20,869 nt of DNA from Pelagophyceae sp. CCMP2097 (Eukaryota; Sar; Pelagophyceae), in assembly GCA_026770575.1 (NCBI GenBank), contig MU657883.1, positions 1 to 20,869 on the forward strand, given 5' to 3'. Both the position numbers and the translations under genes were made by a program. Under the pieces are notes generated by a model. That model was not told the origin of the DNA. It did no database searches and saw only the letters and a program-made list of their open reading frames with translations. How positions within the stretch are numbered: position 1 is the stretch's first letter; every line of letters begins with the position of its first letter. This document shows, piece after piece, positions 7,865-18,500 of this stretch.

Positions 7865-10800
7865 ATGGCTTTCCTGATGCTCTCGTCGGCTTCCGGTGCG
7901 CCTCCCTTTTTTGCGGCGATTCGGCGGCTCGGTTGCTGAAGATCCTGGGTTGCGGCCCGGTGGCCGACGCCGCGATTAGGCTTCGCGCTGCGCGTGTCGG
8001 CGCGGCCGGCGACGCGGCGGCTGGCGACGGCGGTGCTGACCAAGCCGGCGCTTTCGAGCGTCGTCTCGCGCGCGCCGGCGGTGCACCCGGCGTTTGACCT
8101 GGTGTCGACGGAGACCGTCACCGAGTACTCGCTGCAGTGCGCCACCTACGTCCACCGCGCCTCGGGCGCCGAGGTCATCTCGGCGCAGGCCGATGACGAC
8201 AACAAAGTCTTTGGCGTCGTCTTCCGCACGCCCGTCGAGGACTCTACGGGCGTGCCGCACATTTTGGAGCACTCCGTCCTCTGCGGGTCCGACAAGTACA
8301 CGTCCAAGGAGCCCTTTGCCGAGCTCTTAAAGGGCTCTTTGCAGACGTTTTTGAACGCGTTTACGTACCCGGACCGCACGTGCTACCCCGTCGCGTCGCA
8401 GAACACCAAGGATTTCTACAACCTGGCGCACGTCTACATGGACGCCGTGCTGCACCCGCGCTGCGTGCGCGACACCCAAGTCTTCGCGCAGGAGGGCTGG
8501 CACTACGAGCTCGAGTCGCCGGAAGCGGACCTTACCTATAACGGCGTCGTGTTCAACGAGATGAAGGGCGCCTACTCCTCGCCCGACTCGCTCTTGTACA
8601 AGGCCGCGCAGGAGCTCACCTTCCCGGACAACACTTATGCAGTGGATTCCGGCGGCGACCCGGCGGCGATCACGACGCTGACGTACGACGGCTTTAAATC
8701 CTTCCACACGAAGTTCTACCACCCGGCCAACTCGCGCATCTTCTTCTACGGCGACGACAACCTCGAGGACCGCTTAGAATTCTTAGACTCTTACCTGAAG
8801 GACTACAAGGCTTCGGACGTGGACGTGAAGCAGTCCGAGGTCGCGACGCAAAAGCTCATCCCGAACTACAAGAAGCGCGCCGTCGTCAAGCACCCCGCCG
8901 CAGAGGGCGAGTCGAACCGCATGGTCTTGTTGAGCTGGCTGCTGCACGAGGCGCCGCTCTCCGCCGAGGACGAGCTGGCCCTCGGCGTGCTCGACCATTT
9001 GTTGATGGGCACGCCGCAGGCGACTTTGTACAAGGCGCTGACGGAGTCGGGCCTCGGCGACGCCCTCGTCGGCGGCGGCGTCGGCGACTCGTTGAAGCAG
9101 GCCACGTTCTCGGCGGGCTTGAAGGGCGTCACCGCGGAGAACGTGGCCAAGGTCGAGGCCTTGGTCGTGGACACGCTGGCCGGCGCCGTGCGCGACGGCT
9201 TCGACGCGGAGGCCGTCGAGGCGTCGCTGAACACGATCGAATTCGCGATGCGCGAATTCAATACTGGAGGCTTCCCCAAGGGCCTCTCCATCATGCTCGG
9301 CATCCTCCCGAAGTGGATCTACGGCACGGGCCCCGTCTTTGACGCTTTACGTTTTGAAGAGCCGTTGGCGGCTTTGAAGAAGCGCTTGGCGGCGGGCGAC
9401 CGCGTCTTCGAGGACCTGCTCCAGAAACTCGTCGTCGGCAACGACCACCTGGCCATCGTCGAGATGGTGCCGGACGCGAACCTCAACGCGGGGCTGATCG
9501 CCACGGAGAAGGCCAAGCTCGCCGCCGCAAAGGCGAAAATGTCGCCGGCGGACCTCGACCGCGTCATTGCCGAGACGAAGGCTCTGAAGGAGGCGCAGCT
9601 GCGCGAGGACTCTCCCGAGGATTTGGCGTCGATTCCGGCCGTCGGGCTGGCGGACATCGACCGCAAGATTAAGGAGGTGCCAACGATTTTGGAGCAGATC
9701 GATGGCGTCAACGTCTTAACGCACCCGCTGCCGACGGCGGGCGTCGTCTACGCCGACGTGCTCTTCAACGTCATGGGCCTGCCCCTCGAGGACCTCCCGC
9801 TCCTCCGCCTCTTCATCACCGTCCTCCCGGAGATTGGCGTCAAGGGCATGGACGCGGTGACTCTGCAAAGGCGCATCGGCGCGCGCACGGGCGGCATCGG
9901 CGCGGCGCTGCTCTACTCGCAGCGCGTCTCCGGCGACGGGGTCTCGGACCCCATGGACGCCGTGGCGCACTTTTGCCTCAGCGGCAAGGCGACTTCGGAC
10001 AACGCTGACGAGCTCTTCGACCTCATGCACAAAATGGTCGCAGAGGCCGACTGGACCGGGTCGCAGGCCAAGACGGTGGAACTGCTGCGCGAGACCAAGT
10101 CGTCGCTGGAATCCGCCTTTGTCTCGTCGGGCAACTCGTTTGCGGGCATGCGCCTCTCCGCGCGCAACTCTTTAGTCGGACACGTCGCTGAGTCGACGCA
10201 GGGCGTCTCCTACTACGCCGCCGTCAAGCTGATGCTCGACCAGGCCACGACGGACTGGCCTGCGCTGCTGAAGAGGCTGACGGGGCTGCGCGACGCTTTC
10301 GCCGCTAAAGAGAACCTCGTCATCAACTTGACGGCCGACGCCGCCGCTCTGGACGGGGCCAAGGCGGCGGTCGTGGCGCGCGTGCTGGACCGCGCGCCCG
10401 CTCAGGCGGATTGCGCCGCCGCAAAGCCCTGGGCCGAGGCGGTGGTCCTGCTGCCGCGGGTCAACGAGGCTTACGCCGTCCCGACTCAGGTCAACTACGT
10501 CGCCGCGGGCGCGCCTTTGTACGCCATCGGCGAGCAGATGGACGCCGGCGCTTTGGCCGTCGCCGCGCGCTTCGTCTCGCGCGCCTACCTCTGGGACAAC
10601 GTGCGCGTCGCCGGCGGCGCATACGGCGCCGGCTGCTCGCTCAACCCGTTCACGGGCGCTTTTGCGTTCTCCTCGTACCGCGACCCGAACCTCGGCGCGA
10701 CTCTGGACATCTTCGCCGCGACGGCTTCCATCTTGGAGGAGGCGGCGGCGCATTTGACGGACGAGGCTCTGGAGCAGGCCGTTGTCGGGGCCGTCGGCGA

Positions 10801-11074
10801 CCTCGACTCGCCGCTGACGTCGCAGCAAAAGGGCTCCAAGGCGCTGGAGCACCACCTCACGGGCGTGACGCCCCAGATCCGCCAGCAGTACCGCGACTCG
10901 ACCATCGCCACGAGCCGCGAATCGTTTGCCGCGCTCGCGAAGAAGCTGCGCGCGGCGGAGTTCAAGGGCGCCGTCTTCGGCTCCAAGGACGCCATCGACG
11001 CCGCAAACGCCAAGCGCCCCGCGGGCCAGCAGTTCTCCGTCAACACCATCCTCGGTGCCCCCCCGGCCGTGTGA
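7865..11074 (+). CDS. PITRM1: Presequence protease (PreP/PITRM1/Cym1), M16C metallopeptidase, two exons
   Basis: Zinc peptidase that degrades cleaved targeting peptides inside mitochondria, and in plants also in plastids. Inferred exons are 7865-7895 and 7980-11074, about 1041 residues, the usual family length. The inverted zinc motif HILEH (8258-8272) and the downstream VFNEMKGAY glutamate (codon 8558-8560) are both present, as are PFAELLKGSLQTFLNAFTYPD and the second peptidase half. The long open frame alone has no ATG before the conserved region. An ATG at 7865 followed by a GTGCGC donor (7896) and a TTAG acceptor (7979) joins in phase and yields the leader MAFLMLSSASGFALRVSARP, then an Arg/Ala/Ser-rich stretch. 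This looks like an organelle-targeting sequence, with the intron splitting the leader. Start choice is inference; the protease identity is not in doubt. Confidence 0.93.
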
Positions 11075-11290
11075 ACCCTGTAAGAAATCGACTTTGGACG
11101 CCTATTGGAACGACCGACTTTGGACGCCGAACTCCCGGGAGTGCACCGCGGCCTGACTCCCGCGAGTACAGCCAGTGACAGGGACAGCATATTGAATGGC
11201 GTGGGACCCGCAAGCAAGCGCTCCCAGGAGTGACCACCGTGGGACAGAGACAGCACAACATTACATTCAGCGCGTCGCGCGCTCGTCGCC
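11075..11290. repeat. Repeat-rich convergent intergenic region
   Basis: Between the 3' ends of the protease and the ankyrin/FN3 gene. It holds a 14-base direct repeat CGACTTTGGACGCC (11089-11102 and 11115-11128), a perfect 12-base palindrome ACTCCCGGGAGT (11131-11142), a near-palindromic cousin at 11156-11167, and a 6-bp stem AGCGCG/CGCGCT (11269-11283) just past the stop of the minus-strand gene. No ORF of its own is supported. Confidence 0.6.
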
Positions 11291-14200
11291 TCAAAAGGCC
11301 GGCGTCGTGACGACGAGCGGCTCGGAGAAGACGGAGTAGCCGAGGGCGTTCCTCGCTCGGACTTGGATCTCGTACTGGCATATTGGCACGAGCGGCGCGA
11401 GGCGGTGGCGCGCGGCCGCCTTGCCGGCGTCGGCGTCGACGGCGGCCGTCTCCCAGATGTCCATGCCGTCGCCACGGCGCGCGTGCACCGCCGCCGCGTG
11501 GACGTCGCGGTACCGCACGTCGTAGCCCAGCACGCGCGTCTCGGTGAGGCTCCGCGCGTCCGCCTGCTGCAGCGCTTTCGGCAGGCGCGGCCGCGAGATG
11601 CGAAGCACGACGGCCGACGACGTGCGCTCTAGGACCTCTGGCGGCGCCGGCGGCAGGCACGTTGGGGTGTCGACGTAGAAAGCGTCTGACCAAACGGAAT
11701 CGCCCGCAGCGTTCGCCGCGCGCGATCGCAGCTCGTAGCGCCGCGCCGGCAAGAGCCACAGTGAGAACGCCGCCCGCGGCGGCTGCCCCAATGCGGCCGG
11801 CACGACGCACGCGTCGCCGACTGTCGAAGAGCCCGCGTCGAGCGCCTGAGCGGCTGCGGCACTCAGCAGCGCCGACTCTTCAAGTCCGTCCAGGGCGCAG
11901 GAGAGCACGTCCGTCGTCGCCTCGTCCTCGGCGGGCTGCGCGAGGTCGCCGCCGTGGGCGTCGAGCTTTGGCCGCGGGCGGGTGGTGACGATCTGCAGGT
12001 CGAGGCGGACGCATCGGCCGCCGTTGACTTCCTCCGGCGCCCGAACGAGCGTGACGCAGCGCCCGAGCACGTCGGCGCCGTCGACCGGCGGCGGCTTGCG
12101 GCGCTTCTGCCGGACGACGCCCTCGCGCGACCGCGCCGCCGCGCGGCACGCGGCCGCGCGGCTGGGCACGCGCACCGGTGGCGAGTCCTCCAAAGTTTCG
12201 ACGAGCTGTGGCTTCGTCGGCGGCGGCGGCGCCTCGGGCGGCAGCGGCAGCGTGCGGATGGCGACCTTTGTTGCCATGGCCTCGGCCCAGGGGCATGCGT
12301 CGGCGAAGACTGGGAGCGCCCGGACGCAAAAGTCGTAGATGCGGCCGGGCATGAGGCCCTTCACGACGAAATTCAGAGCGTCGAGGTCCGTCGCGGCCAC
12401 GGTCCACGACCGCGCGTCCTTGTCGAGGCGGTGCGCCGTCCGCCCGCGCCTCGACCCGCGGCTCGACCCGCGGCTCGGCGAGCGGCTCGGCGACGGTGCG
12501 CCGCGGCTCGACCGGCCCGGCGAGCTGCCGACCGAGCTGCGCCGCGGCCGCAGCCCCGGCAGCGACGCCGACTCGCGCAGCGCCGCCGCGTCGGGCGGCG
12601 CGTCGGACCGCCCGCGGGGCTGCCCTGATAGCGCGTCCGCCCGCGCGGCGAGGTGCAGCGCGAGGTCCGCCGTCCCCGGCTTGCCGACGGGGCCGATCTC
12701 GAAGCGCGTCTGCTTCCGCTGCTTCAAGGACGGCCGGCGCTGCAGCGACGCGGCGGCGGGTTCGGGCGCCTCGCGGGCCTCTCGCATGATGACCTCGTAA
12801 GTGGAGGCGAGGCGGCAGATGCGTGGCCACTCGAGCGCGACGCACCGCGCCTCGACGCGCGCCGCGCGCACGCGCGGCGTCTGCAGCAGCAGCGCTACCG
12901 AGCTCGGCGACCACTGGCCCCAGCCCTGGCTGTTGCGCGCGCGGACTCGGACGTGGAGCGCGGACCGGTAAAAAGAGCCCAGCCCCGGGATGCGGACCGA
13001 CGGGTCGACGATGCCGCCCTCGTCCGCCTCGTCCGTCGAGAGGCGCACCGTCGCGAGGACGTCCTTTGCGGTTTCGTCCTCCCACGTGGCGTTGTGTGCG
13101 GGCCACGCGGTTTCGCGAGCAGGCGGGCCGTCGACGGCGAGCGGTTGGGCGTCGAGCGCTTCGTCGTCGGAGACGTATTCGTCGTTTCGGGGCTCGGGCG
13201 GCGCGCGGCGCCAGGCCTGGGCCTCGAATTCGAGGATTGGCGTGAGTCGATTTTTCGACGCCACCGTGCGGCTGCGCTTCAACGCGACGCTCGCCACGTC
13301 GTGCGAGTCGCGCGACGTCTTGAACTCGACGCGCAATTCGTCGCGCGAGACGCCGATGACCCGCGGCCGCGCGGGCGCCGCGGGCGGCCGGCCCGTCGTG
13401 AACGCCAGGAGCGCTGGCGAAGACGGGGGCCCCCAGTTATCGCCGACGCAGCACGGCGAGATGGTCAGCCGCAGGCCCGTCAGCGTCGGGAGCATGTGGA
13501 GCGTCAGCGAAAACGTCCCCGGCGCCACGGTCGACGACCGGCGCCGCGCCAACTCGGCAGGGGAGACGCGGTCGCCGGCTTTCGGCGGCTTAAAGTCAAA
13601 GACGCGCGTGCCGTCGACGCCCGCCACGCCGACGCACTCGCAGGTGACGCGGTACTTCTCCACGTCGGCCTCGTCGCGCGCGCGCGTAAACGCCGGCGGC
13701 CAATTTACCGTGCAGGCGTCCTCCGTGGTGCCCACCACAGAAAAGCCCAGTACGGGCGGCGGCGTGACGCGCAGGAGTCTCGCGAGCTCGTCGTGGCCCG
13801 CGGCGCGCGCGACGTCGCAGGGCCGCGGGCCGGCGCTGGCCTCGAACCCGCCGTCTGTGCCGTAGACGTCCGCGCAGAGGTCCCGCATCGCCCCGGCCGC
13901 GAGGAGCAGCGCCGCCGCCGCGACGCGGCCCCAGCGCGCCGCCGTATGCAGCGGCGCCAGGCCCACCGCGTCGTCCTTGCGGTTCACGTCCGCCCCGAAC
14001 TCGAGGAGCACGCGCACCTATGGCCACAGACGTCAACGGACGGGCGGGCAGAAAAGGCGCCCAGAAGCGCTCACCGCGGCGTTGGCGCCGGCTTTCGCTG
14101 CGGCGTTGAGGGCGGAGATGCGTGACTTGGAGTGGAGCGAGTTTGGCCCCGCGGGCGCGTAGTTGCGTTTCAGCAAGTCACGGACGTTTACGCTCGCATT

Positions 14201-15058
14201 CGTCGCCGCAAAGCCCACAATCACATCCGCCCGCAGCGCCGCCGCAAAGTGCGACATATGCGGCGGTGGCGCGGCGGCAGCGCCGTGGTCGAGCGCGCGC
14301 ACGGCGCCGACGACCGCCTCGACGATGTCCCACAGAGCGCCGCGCGCGTCATGCGTCTCCGCCGCAGCTGACGCGGCCACGTCCAAAAACCCGAGCGGTG
14401 TCAGCTTCACGTCGCGCTGCGCTAGGGCGTCGACGGCCGCGCGGTCCGCCGCGGCCTTGAGGTTTGCCGAAACCGCCGCGGCCTCAGCGTCGCCGGGCTC
14501 TTCTTTTTGGATCAACCGCAGCGCCGCGTCGCGCACGGCCTGGCGCGCCCGCTGCTTCTCGACGGTTGGCCGGAAGACGCGGGCCATGGCTTCCAGGTCG
14601 GCGAGGACGACGGCCGTGCGGAGCGCGAACTCAACCGAATCTTTAAAAGCTCCGTGCAGCGCCGCCGCCAGCTCGCCAGGCAGCGACGCGCGGTCCTTCG
14701 CCTCTTGGGCCCACGCCGCGGCGGCGGCGCCGCGCGGCACGGGCTTCGCCGCCGGCATCGTGGCGCCGGCGACTTCGGCGCAGCCGCATACCCAGACGCC
14801 GCCTCCGCGAGGCGACGCGTTGACGAGGTACCACCGAACGCCCATCTCCTCGTAGGCGCGCGCGGGCAAAACGACGCGCTTTGCGCTCTGCACGATGCGG
14901 TGCTTGCCGATGACGTATAGAGGCGTATCGCCGCCGGGCACCCCAAACGCGAAGAGGCCGCCCGAGACGGTCACTTGCAGGAACACCGGGGCCAACTCGC
15001 TCGGCCGCGCGATCCCATCCTCAAACGCAGACCCCTCGTCCGCCGTCGCCACGGCCAT
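11291..15058 (-). CDS. Ankyrin and fibronectin type III repeat protein with an unassigned N-terminal domain, two exons
   Basis: Exons are 15058-14075 and 14017-11291, about 1236 residues. The 57-bp intron (14018-14074, GTGAGC to ATAG) lies inside an ankyrin repeat, and splicing restores the motif NAAVRVLLEFGADVN. An ATG at 15056-15058 is the first in-frame one; a TTG just upstream is unlikely as a start. Residues 1 to about 300 are Ala-rich, largely helical looking, and match no family I recognise. Ankyrin repeats span roughly 310-412 (GLAPLHTAARWG is clear). Several FN3-like domains follow; the last is the clearest (PPAPPEVLERTSSAVVLRIS, then YEIQVRARNALGYSVFSEP). An Arg/Ser/Gly/Pro-rich tract encoded around 12410-12540 interrupts them. 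No signal peptide or TM segment was seen, so an intracellular scaffold is likely. Function is unknown. The architecture resembles ANKFN1-type proteins, but orthology is not claimed. Confidence 0.8.
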
Positions 15059-15577
15059 CTTCAACGACGCATATAGGCCGAGGCGGAGACCGGGCGAGCG
15101 GCAGCGCGCGTCAAGCCACCCGCCCTCGAAAAGTCGGCTCTTGACGGCGGTTGCAGGTTGAAATATCTGAAGAGATGCTTAGCGTTGAAATTATATCTTT
15201 CAACATGACCGCAAATGCAAGGAAAGGTGCGCTCCTCCACGTGTTTGGACGCTCATCGCGCGCCTCGTCGGGCTGCTCGATCGTCGTCTCTCGCGTCTTT
15301 CTTTTGGCTCGGAGTATGATAGGGTATCGTTGAGGGTATTTCCTCGAGTATGATGTGGTATCGTTGAGGGCCGAGAGAATGATCGCGACGACACCGCGCA
15401 CGCATGCGCCGCTGGCTGGCCTCCGCCGGCGGCGCGATCGAAGGCGGATCGGACCTTCTTCGACGTTTTGAAAACTGGTCCAAGTTTGGAGAAGGGTGTC
15501 CTTTTCAAAAGCCCCGCGTCCGACGCGCCGCACGGCCCCGCCGCCCCGCGCGCCTCTTTCGGCGGCGCGCGCGCGAG
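15059..15577. promoter_or_regulatory. Divergent intergenic region between the ankyrin/FN3 gene and MRE11
   Basis: About 520 bp serving as upstream region for both genes. It contains GTTGAAA at 15157-15163 and again at 15184-15190, the latter pairing with TTTCAAC (15198-15204), and a two-copy tandem repeat at 15310-15370. The section around 15150-15370 is distinctly AT-richer than its flanks, as expected for a promoter. No defined promoter motif was recognised. Confidence 0.5.
15310..15370 (+). repeat. Two-copy 27-base repeat upstream of MRE11
   Basis: Copies at 15310-15336 and 15344-15370 share GAGTATGAT and GTATCGTTGAGGG, with four differences overall and a period of 34 bases. They lie 208-268 bp before the MRE11 start and could be paired regulatory sites; this is inference. 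Confidence 0.8.
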
Positions 15578-18500
15578 ATGGCCGACGATGACGTCGTCTC
15601 CATCGTGATCGCGACGGACAATCACCTCGGTTTCTGCGACAAAGACCCCGTGCGAGCGCAGGACTCGTTCGCCGCATTTGAGGAGATCCTCCTCAACTGC
15701 AAGGCGCGTCGCAGTCGGGCCAGCGCGCCCCGGGGCACGCCCCGCCGGCGAAAATGCAGTCGCAAGGGCCCACCGTCGACGGACCATCGTCTTCGGCGGC
15801 GCTCGCCGCCCGCGTGCTCGCGCGCCCGCCGACGTTGCGTGCGTAGGAGCGCAAGGTCGACTTGCTGCTGCTAGGCGGCGACTTGTTCCACGACAACAAG
15901 CCGACGCGCCGGTCCATGCACAAGACAATGCAACTCCTGCGCACGCACGCCCTCGGTGCGGCCCTCGGCGCGCGGGGCCCGTATCCGCGCGGGGCCCGCT
16001 TCGACGGCGCCGTTGTAGGCGACGAGCCCGTCTCGTTCCAAATCCTCAGCGACCAGGCGGCCAACTTCCCCGGTGCGCGCCGCGCGGCTGCACAGCGCCG
16101 TCGGGGACGGCGTCGAGCCTCACGCGCACCGCAGGGTCGGGCGGCTCGCGCGTCAACTACGAGGACCCGCACATCTCCGTCTCGCTGCCCATCTTCTCCA
16201 TCCACGGCAACCACGACGACCCGACGCGCGAGGGCGGCGTAGAAGCGCTCGCCGTGCGTCTCGCTTTTGAGGACGCGTCGGGGCCGCGACCTGTCGGGGC
16301 CGTGGTCAAAGGAAAAATAGGCGCTGGACGTGCTCGCGGCGGCGTCGTACGTTAATTACTTTGGGCGGTCCGATAAAGTGGACGCCACGGAGGTCATGCC
16401 CATTTTGATAAAGAAGGGCGGCACGCACGTGGCCATCTACGGCCTGGGCAACATGCGCGACGAGCGGCTGAACCGCATGTGGCAGCAGAAAAAGGTGAAA
16501 TTCCTCCGGCCCGAGGCGGCCGAGGGCCGAGCCAAATTCTTTTCCATTTTTGTCCTGCACCAGAACCGCGACCTCGGCCGTGGCAAGAACGCCTGTGTCC
16601 ACGAGTCGATGATCCCAGAGTGGATGGATTTGGTCGTCTGGGGCCACGAGCACGAGTGCCAGATCAAGCCAAGGGAGTCGGCCGTGGGCACGTTCCGCGT
16701 GACGCAGCCCGGGTCATCCGTGGCCACGTCCCTCGTCGAGGGCGAGGCGCGGCCGAAGCACGTGGGCCTCGTCCAGATCCGAGGCGACGCGTTCCGCCTG
16801 GAGCCCATCCCGCTGACGATGGTCCGGCCCTTCGCCGTCGACGACATCGTCCTCGCCGACATTGAGACCCTCAGCGGCGCTTTGAACGCCGACGACGCCG
16901 ACTCGGAGATTGCCGAGGCCCTCGCGGAAAAGGTCGAGGCCATGATTGCCGAGGCGCGCGCGACGGCGCTCGAGCCGCGCTTCCCGGACCAGGCCACCAA
17001 GATCGTGCACCCGGAGCAGGTCCTCGTCCGCCTCCGCGTCGACCACACGGGCTTCGCAATGGTGAACTCTCAGCGCTTCGGCGGCCGCTTCGTTGGGAAG
17101 GTTGCCAACCCGTCGACGATTCTTCACTTTACGCGCGCGAAGAAAGTCAACGCGCCGGCGCAAAAGACGGCAAAGGGGACGTACGACGCGCCGCCGGACG
17201 AAGACGAGTTGGACTCGGTGCAGATCAAGGACCTCGTGCGGTCGCAGCTCGAGGCGGCGGACAAAAAGCTCTCGCTCCTCGCGGAGCCGCTCATGAACGA
17301 GGCGCTCGAAGACTTTGTCCACAAGTGAGGCCTTTTGAGGCCTTTTGTGTCGCAAGGCCTCGGTGCATTTGGCGCTAGGTCCGAGGCGCAGGCGTTTTCT
17401 GAGCTGGTCGAGGACCAGCTGAAGAAGACGCAGCGCGACCTCTCGAAAAATAAAGATGTCGCAGACGAGGACGCCATCCGCGGCATGGTCGAGCAGCGCA
17501 CGACTAAGGCGCGCCGCGCCGCCGGTGCGCACGCCGCGCGGGGGCCACCGCCGGCTCATGACGTGCCTTTCGGACAGGCATGCGGGAAGAAGAGACGGGC
17601 GACGACGACGAGGCGCCCGCGCGGCCAAAGGCCGCCAAGCCCGCCGCCAAGGCCAAGGCCGCGGCCAAGTCCCGCAAGCACGCCATGGACGAGAGCGACG
17701 AGGACGAGGACGAGGAAGAGGAGGTGCAGCCGAAGAAGCGCACGAGGAAAGCGCCAAAGGCCGTCGACCTCGACGACCTCGACGACGAGGTCCGTGAACG
17801 ATGCCCCGACAAGGGCCTCGCCTCCGCGCCTCGACGGTGTGTCTGCAGGACGACGAGCCCGCGCCGCCGCCGAAAAAGACCGCCGCCAAGCCCGCGGCCA
17901 AGCCCGCGGCGCGCAAGGCCGCCGCCAAGGCGCCGCCGAGGTACGACGACGACGACATGGACGACGACGACGAGCCGCCGAAGAAGCCCGCGGCGAAGAA
18001 GATGGCGCCGATTTTCAGCCGTGCGTCTTTCCAGTCCGACGCTCGTGGTCCGACGCGTTGCCCCAGGCTCGGCGCAGCTGTCGCCGGCGCGGCGCAGCGG
18101 CCGCGCGACGACGAAGAAGGTCGACTACGCGGCCGCCGACGCCGGTTCCGACGAAGACGCGGCCGCGGACGTCGACGCGACGATGGACGACGACGACATC
18201 GTCGACGACGACGACGTCGAGGTCCGTCCCGCGCCCTTGCAAGAGGCCTGCGGACGCCGCCCGCCGCGCACCCTCGCGCCTTTGCAAGAGGCCGCTCGAA
18301 CGCCGCCCCGCAGGACTCGCTGCCTCCGCCGCCGAAGAAGAAGCGCGCACCCGTGGCCACGAAAAAGGCACCCGCAGCAAAGGCCGCGCCCGCGTGTGAG
18401 TCCCGTGTCCTCGACGGGTGCTCTACGGCCCTCTGCGTGACCCGAATCACGGGACCCGATGTACGGGACCCGATGCACTGGATAGCCCCTCCGCGGTCCT

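Noticed and set aside
12653..14125. 490-residue plus-strand open frame opposite the ankyrin/FN3 gene
   Set aside because: Arg/Ala-rich composition typical of antisense shadows in GC-rich DNA; the minus strand carries recognisable ankyrin and FN3 motifs.
15062..15064. TTG as the start of the ankyrin/FN3 protein
   Set aside because: An in-frame ATG lies two codons downstream; non-ATG starts are unlikely in a nuclear gene.
16714..18450. 578-residue minus-strand open frame opposite MRE11
   Set aside because: Low-complexity Arg/Ala/Gly product with no domain; it lies antisense to conserved MRE11 coding sequence.
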